DNA of 35,344 bases from Chara braunii (Eukaryota; Streptophyta; Charophyceae; Charales; Characeae): the NCBI GenBank assembly GCA_003427395.1, contig BFEA01000954.1, forward strand, positions 275,658 to 311,001, in the 5' to 3' direction. Under the pieces are notes generated by a model. It saw only the letters and a list, made by a program, of their open reading frames with translations. It did no database searches and was not told the origin of the DNA. Each line of letters opens with the position of its first letter. The first letter of the stretch is position 1. The translations under genes and the position numbers were made by a program. Below, one piece after another: positions 7,901 to 18,514 of this stretch.

Positions 7901-8776
7901 CGTTAATGGACGGCCACGATGGAACCTTCACTCAGATTCTCACAGATAACAAATTGAATCCGATTCACGATCACGATGGAGGCGATGGCTGCTCCTCTCT
8001 CTCTCTCTCTCTCTCCACACACACACACAAACACACAGAGCCGTCGTCTTCAGGCCAAAGGTCAAGTGGAGAGTCTGTTCTGGTGATCGGTTTAAATATC
8101 TGGTTGGTGGTCCATGGGATACCAAAAAGGGAGAAGAAAAAAACAAAAGAGGAGGAGGACTCTAAAGCGTTTTTCCCCCTAGACGGGACAGGTGGGAGGG
8201 GGAAGGGAAGGCTTGGTTACGAGTATGAACGGGTTCTTGCCATCCGATCTGAGAAGAGGGGGAGGACTCTAAGTTGTTTTTTTCCCCCTAGACGTGGGAG
8301 GTGGGAGGGGGGAGGGGGGAGGGGGGACGGAAGGCTTGGTTACGAGTACGCACGCACGGGTTCTTGCCATCTGATCTGAGCATCTCTCGGCCGGATTGTG
8401 GCCACATCAAAAACTACTTGAAAAGTTCCGTCTTGCCCCGGCGAGCAAAACGCGCCCTGCTTATGAATGTATACAAGCGAGCATTCTGGTCCAATACAGT
8501 CAAGATCGCGTTGCGTTATGTTCGGCGGAAGACTGTAGTGGGACATGTCCCCGTTGCTTCTGTTTTTCTTTTCTTTTCTTTTTTTCCCAATTATCTCAAA
8601 AGCTCCAATCTATTGAGAACATCACCTAATACCTTTCTCGAAAAAAAAAAAAAAAAAAATTTACAAATTTTAACGAAAGACACAAACGAAATTTCCATAC
8701 TTTTGCTTCCTGTTGCTTCTAGTAGGCCAAAGCTTTTTGGTTCAGTCCTCCAAAAAAAAAAAAAAAAAAAAAAAAA
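7901..8776. other. Upstream of the hydrolase; unassigned
   Basis: Holds a short (CT)n(CA)n tract (7991-8038), an imperfect duplication of about 120 bp (8150-8250 and 8255-8380, sharing CCCCTAGACG, GGCTTGGTTACGAGTA and GGGTTCTTGCCATC), and A runs at 8641-8659 and 8752-8776. The hydrolase promoter should lie here, but no clear TATA element could be assigned. Confidence 0.5.
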
Positions 8777-8824
8777 CCTTTCTCGGCCTTTTGGCTAAGT
8801 AATATCAAGTGTATTATCTGTTCT
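8777..8824 (+). pseudogene. U2 snRNA 5' fragment
   Basis: CCTTTCTCGGCCTTTTGGCT, AAG, ATCAAGTGTA and TATCTGTTCT match the first ~46 nt of plant U2 with a 2-nt insertion and one substitution, including the branch-site-recognition region. It starts right after a poly(A) run and stops at the left end of the MITE at 8825. No upstream promoter is seen, so it is a retroposed fragment. Confidence 0.85.
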
Positions 8825-8992
8825 GGGGCGAGGTCTCACTAGCAAAGAGGATTGGATAAATATCCTGAATCTGGACGTGTTTTAGGCAGCGATGCAGAAA
8901 TGGAGTTCAATCTCTATTTTCTGCACTTGTCCACAAACGCGGCCAAATTAAGGGGTTCAATCAAATCCTCTTTGCTAGTGGGACCTCGCCCC
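8825..8992. mobile_element. 168-bp MITE, copy 2
   Basis: Inverted ends begin GGGGCGAGGTCTCACTAGC at 8825 and end with GCTAGTGGGACCTCGCCCC at 8992. The inverted similarity continues inward through CAAAGAGGATT. The interior is nearly identical to 6508-6675. It abuts the U2 fragment. No exact target duplication is visible. Confidence 0.85.
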
Positions 8993-9299
8993 TGCTCAGT
9001 GATCCATAGGTCCTCAGTGGTCCATCTGATCTTCGTAGAGTCGTGTTAATTAACGCGCCACGATTATAGGAAACGTACGGTCTACTATAGGAGCGCCCAA
9101 ATTCATCCGCCCAAATTCATCCGCCCAAATTCATCGGACTAGAAACGTTTCTACTCTATTTTTTTTCCGCGGCCTACAGCTGGGCCAAGTACTTGTGGTT
9201 TAATATCTGATCATAGGACCACATTAAAAAAAGCAGACAAGGCAGTACTTGGCCTATGATCAGATATTAATTCCTCAATACTTGGAAAGGATAGGTTAA
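8993..9299. repeat. Spacer with triplicated 14-mer and an inverted repeat
   Basis: GCCCAAATTCATCC occurs three times in tandem (about 9096-9137). GGCCAAGTACTT is inverted as AGTACTTGGCC, and TTAATATCTGATCATAGG as CCTATGATCAGATATTAA, within 9183-9271. TTTAATATCTGAT resembles U2 stem IIa, so this may be another U2-derived piece in both orientations; that is tentative. Confidence 0.5.
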
Positions 9300-9429
9300 C
9301 AAAAAAAAAAAAAAAAAAAAAAAAAAAGAAAAGGATAGGTTACAGAAGAACGCTGCTGGTGAAGTTAGACTCTATTTGGAGGTCCTAATGAGCTGAAGAG
9401 ACTTTCCTTTCCCTGTTGCTCTTCCAGAG

Positions 9430-9855
9430 TACTTCTTGCACTGCTCAGTCAATCCCCTGGAATACAGGGCAATAAATGCTGGAAAGGGTATGTTCTCTAC
9501 ATTGATCAAAGCGTGGTTTTGATTCTTCATTTCTACTTAGTAATTTAAAAAGGAGGGAGGGACTAGTTTTTTAGCAGTAGATATCTGGCGCCTGGTATAA
9601 GGGCGAAGAGGTTTCCTCCCCCCCCCCTTAACTACCTACACAGTCAATCCTTTGGAAACCAGAGTAATCAATGCTGGCAGGTTTCACAGTCAACTTCCTG
9701 TATTCATTTTGTATTCATTTTGTATTCATTATGTAAAGGGACGCTGGACCCATTTTCCAGCAGGTGATGCTCTCCACCAATAGACGGAGCCTCTCCCTGG
9801 GTGCTAGTGGTGTCTGATCTTATCAGTACCACTAGCACCGCAGGGGGGGCATGTT

Positions 9856-9888
<33 letters not shown>
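9430..9888 (+). mobile_element. Truncated copy of a LINE-type 3' end
   Basis: In the same order as in 28310-29004 it has a CTCAGTCAATCCCCTGGAAT module (about 9436), GGCGCCTGGTA...GAAGAGGTTT (about 9588), a second CAGTCAATCC...AATCAATGCTGGCAGG module (about 9642), the GGGACGCTGG...CCAGCAGGTGATGCTC hairpin (9738), and poly(A) (9860-9887). Spacing differs, so segments were lost or gained. It is either a 5'-truncated LINE or a SINE sharing its tail. Confidence 0.65.
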
Positions 9889-11270
9889 AATAATCCCTAC
9901 AACTGGTAGAAGAGATCAAGAGAAGAAGGATTTCTGCCCTTGACACAGTCGTGGCATGAGCTTTGCCTGGCCGGAGAGCCTCGCTCAGGACTGCGGCGAC
10001 TTTTCGCGGGGCCCGCTTCCCAGCTTTCATGTTTTTCCAGCTTTCATGTTAATAAAACAGGAGTAGTGGTATAGGTAGGTAGTGTGAGGTGAAATTGAGA
10101 GGAAAAAACAAACAAAAAAAAACAAAAACAACGAGGGGCCAAGCTCAAACCTTGGACTCGTGGTCTGCAACCCAAGTCCAAGGGCCTGGCTGCAGCGGGC
10201 AACAATCTAAATGTATTGGGACACACCCGTGGTCCAAATATACCCTCAAGATGTGCAATCAGTCGAAGTGTGTCTGGCCGAGAGACAAGTCCACGTACAC
10301 GTCTAATGCTGAGTAGTTGTGCGAGGCCCAAAAGGATGAAAGCAGAAAAACATAAAAGAGATGGGCAGCGTTCTTCTGCAGCCAGAAAAACATAAAAAAG
10401 GTCCATCGAACAGCGACGATGAAAGGAGCAGACGGTAGAGGACAGCATACGACACACACACTCTAACGGGTCGTACACCCTTGCGCTGCGAGCCGGGCCG
10501 TGGCCTGCGTGGTGGCTTCTGGAGTGGTCCAATGAAGACCTGCTCTTCGCCTGTCGCCCGTCATGCTGACGTCCTTCCTCGCAGACTGCCTCTTACCTGT
10601 ATGTCCAGGCACCCTGCCGAGGATGCAGACGTGGAAGAAGACGACAAGGACAAGCAAAAGGCTGACCAGGAGCAGCAGCGGCAGCATTCGAAAGACGTCG
10701 ACCATGAAAGCCAAGTGGGGAAGGGCAGTAGCTAGACGGCGACGGTACACCTCCAGCAAATGGCGACGAAGAGGGCTGCAACGGCAAACCGCAGCATGGG
10801 ACAAACACCTTGTAACGTTTTTCGTCGCTGAATACAGTGGGCAATTGTAGCAAGGGGGGTCGGCTGAAGTATTCAAATTTGCCGACCGTTCGACCCCTTT
10901 CCGTTTGGCGGCACGCACTGCGAGGGAGAACACTGGTCGACGATGTAGACGGGGGCCGGCCGGCCACCAACGGTTACCGTTGGCATAAGGTTCCTGGAAG
11001 CCGAACGTTGAAAACCAAATATGTCCGTGCGCTGCCTAGTAGGAACTCCAATGGACCAGCTGACGACAATTTCTTGCCGATGACGGGTGCCCTCGCCGCT
11101 CCGATCATCACGGACCCTTGACCTCCAAGGGACAATGCCACCAAATGGCTGTAGCCCGAGGACGCCCCGAGGATTCCCCAAGGAAATGTTTTCACTTATG
11201 TTTTTCATTTTCATCCCCGAGGATAGGTCGAACCAAATTTTCCACAGGGGATTCACTTTTAAGTTCATAA
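9889..11270. other. Unassigned, moderately GC-rich
   Basis: No protein family is recognised. Overlapping frames exist on both strands (for example minus 10463-10933 and plus 10481-10735, the latter Asp/Lys/Gln-rich), but none has recognisable motifs and they compete. A 9-bp hairpin CCTTGGACT/AGTCCAAGG lies at about 10143-10173. GCAGAAAAACATAAAA-like words repeat at about 10341 and 10380. This could be an old element or host sequence. Confidence 0.35.
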
Positions 11271-11281
11271 TATATATATGA

Positions 11282-11327
<46 letters not shown>

Positions 11328-11392
11328 GAAAAGTTCAAACTTTGCAGTTCAATTCTGAATGTCAGAGTCTTCAGACTGGCAGCACTGTCAGT

Positions 11393-11429
<37 letters not shown>
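11271..11429. repeat. (AT)n and (CT)n microsatellites
   Basis: AT repeats cover 11284-11326 and CT repeats about 11395-11428; the sequence between is unassigned. Confidence 0.95.
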
Positions 11430-12088
11430 ACAACGGGCAGTGGCAGCGGGCAGCACATCAAAACGGCCGCTTTGAAATTGCTTGGGCCTGTGTGAAACCC
11501 GCCACCCCAAAAACCTGCAGTGTCTTGTGTCCGAACCTCGAGGCCCTGTCCGGTGGGGTAAAGCGACACTCAAAAATCACCCCGTTATTTCTTAAGGAGC
11601 GACCAGGACCCGAAAACTGTCCTGGGACGCCCCCTTTTGTTTTTTTTTTCGATTTTTGCTGCAGGGGCCTCCATCCAGACACCATGGACCGGACACCGGA
11701 CCCGGGCATGTTGTTCCCGACTGTCTGGAACCCGGTCCGGTCGGTTACCACGGTTATAATTGCACTACGGGCCAAGACACAGTTTCCAATTCCAGTTTGC
11801 CCAATGTATACAACCCAGCTTTCTGGCCAGGTAGGGTGCCTGAAGTGCAATTGCAAACTGTATGTTGCCCCATAGCACAATCATACCTCTTTTGTCTGAT
11901 TCTACTGAAGTTACCCCCAATAGAGGGGAAATTCTGTTCATTGCATTGCCTCACCAAACCACTCTTCAAAACGTAGGATATTGGGTAGGTGTGTAGCCTG
12001 ATAGACAAGTCGCTTTCTTCTAGGATGGACTATACACCTGCCGACTACCACTAACAAATGTCTGTGTAAACAACGAAATATGTTGTTC
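11430..12088. other. Unassigned
   Basis: No gene or clear repeat. Contains GGACCGGACACCGGACCCGG-type local repetition near 11683-11742. Confidence 0.4.
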
Positions 12089-12197
12089 TGGGACGGGTCT
12101 GGACCCGGTTTCCAGCAGGTGCAGAGCCTCCCCGAGAGTGATAGCGGTGTCTGCTCTTATCAGCGCACCCCTACCACCACCTCGGGTTGTTCTCATG

Positions 12198-12225
<28 letters not shown>
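12089..12225 (+). mobile_element. SINE-like copy with hairpin and poly(A)
   Basis: GGGACGGGTCTGGACCCGGT, TTCCAGCAGGTG, GAGCCTCCCCGAG, GGTGTCTGCTCTTATCAGCG and a poly(A) run (12199-12225). It is closest to the copies at 9738 and 28866, with a small insertion in the 5' side of the hairpin and loss of the CACCAATAGAT segment. Confidence 0.65.
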
Positions 12226-12228
<3 letters not shown>

Positions 12229-12230
12229 CT

Positions 12231-12376
12231 TTCAAGAGGCTGTGTGGCGGTGCAGAGACAGCTCTTGAAGGATTTTTTGGCGTAATACTTTACCCCTTTT
12301 TTTTTTTTTTTTTTTAAGGTGTTACGCCAAAAATTCTTTCAAGAGCTGTCTCTGCACCGCCACACAGCCTCTTGAA
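12231..12376. repeat. Near-perfect hairpin with 58-bp arms
   Basis: 12231-12288 and 12319-12376 are inverted copies with about 55 of 58 matches; the outer 39 are perfect. The 30-nt loop is mostly T. Each outer arm is itself bounded by TTCAAGAG...CTCTTGAA. It lies directly after the poly(A) of the SINE-like copy. It could be a foldback element or a small-RNA hairpin precursor. Confidence 0.9.
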
Positions 12377-12710
12377 GGTGTTAGCCCAAAAATTACAGCT
12401 GTCAGAAAGGGGTTTCAGGAGTTGCTCTTGAACCACCAGTACTGCCTAAAGCAGCGGATGCAGGCTAAACGAACGGGAGAGGCCGAGAGCGCCCAAATTC
12501 AGGGGAGTGGAACCAAATTCAGGGGAGTGGAACCGCTTCCACAATAATTTCTTCGGCAGCCGACATAGGGGAAGAGGTACTTGCGGTTTGAAATCCCCGC
12601 CCGATTCCCCAGCCTGCAAAACCTTAGGTTTCAAGGGTGGTTGGCTGAGCACTAGAAGGACCCTCAATTTGCAAGAGGTGTCAGGCACAATACTGAACAA
12701 AAAACAAAAA
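12377..12710. other. Unassigned
   Basis: Contains a tandem GGGGAGTGGAACC-type duplication (12500-12533). No gene is seen. Confidence 0.4.
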
Positions 12711-13204
12711 TGTAATGACCCGCCATAACACAGACTGAGTACACTGCTGATTTCTGAGTTCTGCCGATGGAATGGATGGCTTGCTGCGATTCCCGCATTC
12801 TGCCGAGTTTCTAAGTCTGTGTGTGTGCATAGTTGGCGGTCTGCCTGCCTGTCTGAGTGCTTGTCGGCCTGAGTGTGTGTGTGTGACCCTCAAGGGTACT
12901 TGCTTGCTTGGGAGGCCCTGTAGGGCTAGTACTTACCAGGGGCCGCGACTTTGCGGGTTGCAGCGGGAAAAGCACTCAAGTAGCAGGGGTAGGCCCGTGA
13001 CACTTACAGCAGGGGGAAAAAACACTCAAGCAGCAGGAAGGCTGGTACCACTCAAGTAGTGGTAGAAAGTGTCGGGTACTCGAAGCCGAGCAGAAGAAGA
13101 CAAAAAGTTGGCATTTTTAGAGGCCCAGTAGCGGTTGGCTAGAGGTAGGCCAGTACAGGTCCAAGTAGCCCGAGTCTAGGGCCTGTACGGATGATATCAG
13201 AGCC
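12711..13204 (+). mobile_element. Possible LTR end plus primer-binding-site-like motif
   Basis: TGATATCAGAGCC (13192-13204) differs by one base from TGGTATCAGAGCC, the motif complementary to the initiator tRNA-Met 3' end used by many plant LTR retrotransposons. A segment beginning TGTAATGACC (12711) lies 480 bp upstream and could be the LTR start. The end before the motif is not a clear CA, and TIR-element sequence (13218 on) follows at once, so any element is broken. Short repeats (CACTCAAGTAG) occur inside. Confidence 0.35.
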
Positions 13205-13217
13205 TGCAATGATGTTC

Positions 13218-13333
13218 CTATCCGGTGGGCCTATGGACAATCCCACCCTCTTTTGGGATTGGCCATACCCCCAACAGATTCAAAAGATTTTGGTGGGAAG
13301 CTTCTTTTGCACTGGCATGCCCAGTGTTAAACC
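13218..13333. repeat. Internal fragment of the 632-bp TIR element
   Basis: Matches about 364-482 of this window, sharing AATCCCACCCTC, TACCCCCAAC, AAAAGATT, GGTGGGAAGCTT and GCATGCCCAGTGTTAA. The terminal repeats are not present here. Confidence 0.75.
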
Positions 13334-13480
13334 ACCAGTACCTCGCCCAGCTAAAAACATTGGGGGGGGGGTACCTAGCGCCCAACATCCAGTATCCCCC
13401 AAAAAAACGAAAAAAAAAAAAAAGTGAAAGAAAATGAAAAGTAAAGAGCCGAAAGAAAAAGGGGTGCAGCAGGGGGGGGG

Positions 13481-13538
<58 letters not shown>

Positions 13539-13675
13539 CGTCGCCACACCACTCTTGAAATGTGAAAAAGAGCACAAAACTGCCGTGGGTGCATCTGCCC
13601 ATGTTCTAGCGGGAGTTCATTCTCATTTTGCAGATTTCTAGACTGGTGGGGGGCGATGCACAGTCTGACCCCCCC

Positions 13676-13722
<47 letters not shown>
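13334..13722. repeat. Homopolymers and (GA)n/(CT)n microsatellites
   Basis: A-rich run near 13400-13423, (GA)n at 13483-13537, then C(16)(CT)n at 13671-13722 running into the gap. Confidence 0.9.
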
Positions 13723-13888
13723 NNNNNNNNNNNNNNNNNNNNNNNNNNNNNNNNNNNNNNNNNNNNNNNNNNNNNNNNNNNNNNNNNNNNNNNNNNNNNN
13801 NNNNNNNNNNNNNNNNNNNNNNNNNNNNNNNNNNNNNNNNNNNNNNNNNNNNNNNNNNNNNNNNNNNNNNNNNNNNNNNNNNNNNNNN
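13723..13888. other. Assembly gap (166 N)
   Basis: Lies between a (CT)n microsatellite and the poly-T that is the tail of the minus-strand LINE. Repeats on both sides probably caused the break. Confidence 1.
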
Positions 13889-13897
13889 TTTTTTTTT

Positions 13898-14143
13898 GAA
13901 CAGATCTGTGCTTGTCACTAAATCGTCTTGAACAGAGGCCGGGGACCTCACAATTCTACCTTGAATGCTGGAAAACAGGTCCAGCGTCCTATTTTGGAAA
14001 ATCAGCTGGAAACCAGGCCCAGCGTCCTCAGGGAAGGTAGAAGATAGATTGACCACCAGGTCCATAGACCTTTCCAGAAAAGAAACACTTCTGGATAAAA
14101 ACAGGGACCTGGGGAAGAACGAGGTAAGTAATCCAGAAAACAA
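13898..14143 (-). other. LINE 3' UTR with two copies of the hairpin motif
   Basis: On the minus strand GGACGCTGGGCCTGGTTTCC-AGC (about 13998-14021) and GGACGCTGGACCTGTTTTCC-AGC (about 13967-13990) occur in tandem. Both are the hairpin motif found in the SINE-like copies and in the plus-strand LINE's 3' end. Confidence 0.75.
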
Positions 14144-17100
14144 TCACAATAGAGTAGCGGCAGGATCCTGGGGAAGAACGAAGTCTTCCACCTCATCCCA
14201 CAAATGACGGGAAAATACGAGCTGATTCTTCTCCCTGAACAGAATCCACCGAAACTCAGAACCCCAGTTCTTGAGCATCAGGGACTGAGCATCTGTAGAT
14301 TGGGGAAAGTGAGCTCTAGCCTTTCTCCATTCAGCCATGATGAGGTTCCTTACTGACGATTTGAATGTGTTACGTATGCGAGAGACAGACCAAAATTCCC
14401 TATTGAATCTGCGGTCCCTGCGAGCTAGCCAGAGCACCCAGAAACCAATAGTGCGAAATTTGTTCGCTATGCAGGCTCTCAGAGAGACTGATTGGTCGCC
14501 AAAAAAGACTAAATTTTTAGTCCAGTAAACGAAATCTTTGTATGCTGCAAACCAAAGCCTGCTAATCCAATCCCAAAAGCCTCTAGCCACCACACATTCC
14601 CACCACAGGTGAGATGAGTCCTCCAGTGACATGTGTGGGCAGACATCACAGGAGGCTGAAATCTCCATCCCTTTTTCAGTGCACCATGCTGCTGTAGGTA
14701 CACAGTTGTGGAGATGGAGCCATTGTAAACCTGCCAGCTTGACTTCCGGTACTTCCAGGATTAGGCAGATGTAGAAGCGAACCCAGTTGAGATTTGGGCT
14801 CCTTACCTGCATAAAGTTGGAACGTCTGTTCCATGAATCCCAAAGCCCAAATTGCAGAGATGAAGCCTTGGAGTGAAGTTTGTAACCCACCTGGGAGGTG
14901 TATTCTGGGAGAATTACAGTAGTTACCTCCGAGGATTCGGCGGTGAGTATCCAACCCAGATTCTGTTCGTCCACTTTCCATTCGCTGAGGGGGGTACCCT
15001 CCCTTGCTGGCTTGATGTAAGTTCTGCCCTTGTTGCCTTGAACTGTCTTCACCCTGACCGCAGCTCGTTGTGTCAGGCTCATGATCTTATTAGGGGGGTC
15101 GATGCGGGTCAGTCTGCCCCTAGAATATTTCCAGGAGGAGACCTCTGCTGTTCCCATAACACCCTCTTTCTCAGCTTGAAAAAAATACTCAGGATCCATC
15201 GTGTCCTTCCACCAGGAGTTCCTGGTTACCAAACTGCGGCCGGATACGAGGAGATCACACCAAGTTCTTGGTATAGCGGCAATCAGGGATTCCCGATGGA
15301 TTCCCACGTTGCGCAGACCGGTTAACTTTCTTCTCAGTGATTCCTCTGAGTGCCAAGTAGATGTCTGGTCATCCCACAGATGATCCACCTTCCATACTTC
15401 CCGTTGTAGCCAGCTTCTGGCGAAGTTCCCCGGTGATTTGGCCACTGAAAACATTCGCCCAGATGTGTCCAGAATAGCCGGGTTTTCAAAAAGACTGGAT
15501 GATAAAACTTCAATGATGGTGGTAGGAGGTTTTAGGACTGAGGGGATAATCTTAGACCAGGCCTTAAGGATAGGGCCCCAAGTAGGGGACTTGACTGATC
15601 TGACGAACGGGTAGCAGAGGAGCGCTTGCCATACCGCATCTTGGTCCATGAGTTCCCATTCTTGGGCCAGTGTGGCCTTGGCTAGTTGCATCCATGGTTG
15701 GTTTTCGGTAGATGTTAGAAGCCTCACTGGCCACTTGGCCAAGAGGGCCGCGTTCTGGGTTTCTGGGTCTAGGATTCCTAGGCCCCCATCCTTTTTCTTC
15801 TCTGTTAGTTTCCACCAGGCCACCTTGCTGATGCAAGATGTTGTGTTCGAGTCTCCCTTCCAGATGAACTTGGTGATCAGCTGTCTTACTAGTGTGGCCG
15901 ATGAGGAAGTGATTTGACGGAAGGCCAAAATAAACCAAATGGTAGATAAAATTGAGCAGTTAGCAACCAGTGTCCTGCCCATGAGGGACAGGTGTTTGCT
16001 GCCGGACCGTTTGGCGCAGGTGTCGCGTATCCTATTGTCTATAACCGATGATTGGATGCTTGTGCTGTCGCCGAAAGAAACCATGATGCCCAGGTATCTT
16101 TCTGATTCCGTAGCAGGGATCAGTTTGATCCCAAAGTCTATTGCCAAAGGGGATTTGTCCCAGGTAAGGGCCGCTGATTTATTCCAGTTCACCCTCATCT
16201 CTGAGGCTTGTTCGTAGATAGACAGGCATTCGTGTAGTGCAGTTAGTGAGGAGGCAGAGTTTTCTGAGATGGCTGAGAAGTCGTCGGCCAGCGCAGAAAC
16301 TTTGACATCTAGGCATGCGGGCACCCGCAGACCCTTGTATTCTTCATGGGCTCGAATCATGTTCAGCAGAATCTCCATCTGGATGACGAAGAGAGATGGG
16401 GCCAGGGGACACCCCTGCCGGAGAGATCTTGTCACTGTAAAAGGCTGGGAGACAAGACCGTTAACTGTTATTCTTCCTTTCGATCCGTGATACAGGTTTT
16501 CTGCCCAGCAGCGGTAATTGGGTCCTATGCCGAGCCTGTGGAGGACTTCCATCATAAAGGCCCAATTTACCCTGTCATAGGATTTCTCAAAGTCGATGAG
16601 AAGGACCGCGGTATTGGATTCTGTTATTTTAATCAGGTCTAGTGACTGTGAGATGACCATGACATTGTCAAGGACCTGCCTTCCTGGGATGAAACCCGAC
16701 TGGTCGGGGTGGACTAGCCTGGTCATCAGAGAGGTAAGGCGTCTTGCCAAAGTTTTGGCTAATATCTTCCCCACAACATTAAGAAGTGAAATTGGTCGAT
16801 AATTCCTGACATCTCGTCTGTCGCCTTTTTTGTACAAAGTAGGGTGATCACCCCTTCTGTAGTCCTGGTCCCCAGAGAGTTGCCGGCCAATACGTTATTG
16901 AAAACTCTTAGTAGGTCCGGGGCGAGAGTGTTCCAGAAGAGGGAGTAAAACTCTATTGGTAAACCGTCTGGCCTTGGGTATTTGCCCATGGCCATACTTC
17001 ACATGGCAGCTGTTAATTCGGCCTGTGTGATTGGCTGGTCCAATGCTTCCTGTTCAGATACTGAAAGTATCCTAGGGGTTGAACCCCTAAGTCGTTCCTC

Positions 17101-18419
17101 CCATTCTTGTGGAATTATTGGTTCGTTGGTTTGTTTCTCTGTGGTGAGTAGTTTCTCGTAAAAAATGTGAATGAATTCACATATGGTCTCAGACGATCTA
17201 GCCGGATGGATAGTGTTGTCAAACGGATGTGAGAACTCTACCATTGAAGGAGATTTTCCTTTCTCCTCTCGCAGTTTGAGAGTACTCGTGTTCATCCTAT
17301 CCTTGTGTAGTATGTTGTCAATCCGTTTGAAGCGCAACCAGGAGTCATGCCTTTTAATCTGATTATCCTGCCACTCGTGCAGCCACACAGATCTCCTAAG
17401 AGACCAGTGGCTGTCTGAGAACGAGGAGAAACCCAATTTTTTTTCTGCCATTTCAATCTTCCTTTTTAAAATTATCTCGTCATATTTCCTATTAGCAGCT
17501 TTAATTCTCGAGATATTATTGAGAAAACCAGAAAGGAGGTGTATGCCTTTGTCCAGCCAGTCCCCTGAATCGGGGAATAGGGTGGACGAAGACCTCCATT
17601 CCTCCCATAAATTATTTACCCAAAGGATCATTTCTTTGTCATAAAAAAATTGCATATTTAATTTGAAAGTTCCTCTTCCACGTTCGAGGGGGGGGCCTGC
17701 CGCCACCAAAAGTGAGACGGGCTTATGGTCCGATAGAGGTTCCGAGGTGATTTCTGCCTGGAGTACCAGCGGAAGTATCTGTTCTGAGCAAAATATGGCA
17801 TCTAACCGTCTGCATACCCTTGGGGTACTGGAGGACCACCACGTGTATTCTTTGTGGACGGGGTAGAGTTTGCAGTAGGGGTCAAAGACACCCTTTCCGG
17901 CAAGTAGTTCATTTAGTACCCGGGATTCACCCGGGAGGGATAGGGTGAGGAGGAGTCCAGTTCCTCATTGAGGACTGTGTTCCAGTCCCCCCCTATCAGC
18001 AAAAAATCGGATTCGGGGATTACTTGTGACAAACTGTTAAAAAACTCAGTTTTTGTAAAATGGTCGGCGGGGGCATAAACAATAAAAAAGGTCCACTCTC
18101 TCAAATCAAGATTCGAGGTAACTCTGGACCATCTCCCACGGGGATCTAAGTCCGAGTGGGAGATCGTTTTGCAGATAGAGTTGTGGATGAGGATCCCAGT
18201 GCCCACCCTGGTGCCCTCTGCAGGGGCCCAGATCTAGGGTCCTGACCACCAGTTGCGGATTTCATCGATTCTTTCGCTGTTGAGTTTAGTTTCCTGTAAC
18301 ATGACGATGTGGGCCCTGTTACGGTGTATCCAGGATTTCAGCCTGGCCCGTCTGTGTTTACCATTCCTGTCTACTAGTCCATGAACATTCCAGGATACTA
18401 CCTTAAGCCTGGAGCCCAT
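14144..18419 (-). pseudogene. LINE ORF2: endonuclease-reverse transcriptase
   Basis: Starts at ATG 18419 (MGSRLKVVSWNVHGL), about 1425 codons. The AP-type endonuclease shows SWNVHG, MLQETKL, GGDWN (near residue 143) and SDHKPV (near 229). The RT shows NYRPISLLN (near 538), QSGFIPGRQ, LIDFEKSYDRV, RQGCPLAPSLF and LADD (near 710); both catalytic Asp are kept. KFIWKG and GGLGILD follow, then a zf-RVT-type CDVC...H-x4-C (near 1256). It would nick target DNA and copy its RNA there. Breaks: TAG at 18236 (Gln expected), a frameshift near 17920, TGA at 17001 and a frameshift near 16840; from there 890 codons are open to the stop. Not functional as it stands. Confidence 0.88.
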
Positions 18420-18514
18420 CCGCACCACCGGATGGGGCCTGCTGTTGGATGGCACCCTGGGGCGTTGGTGAGCCTGTGGGCTTTCTGTCTGCGGACGCTG
18501 AGAGCAACAGGGAA

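Noticed and set aside
10044-10970. Overlapping frames of 84-162 codons, one hydrophobic (LLLLVSLLLVLVVFFHVC)
   Set aside because: The hydrophobic stretch is the antisense of an Asp/Lys/Gln-rich stretch; competing frames, no family recognised.
14873-16642. Plus-strand frames opposite the minus-strand LINE
   Set aside because: Shadows of ORF2; the minus frame carries the RT and zinc-finger motifs.
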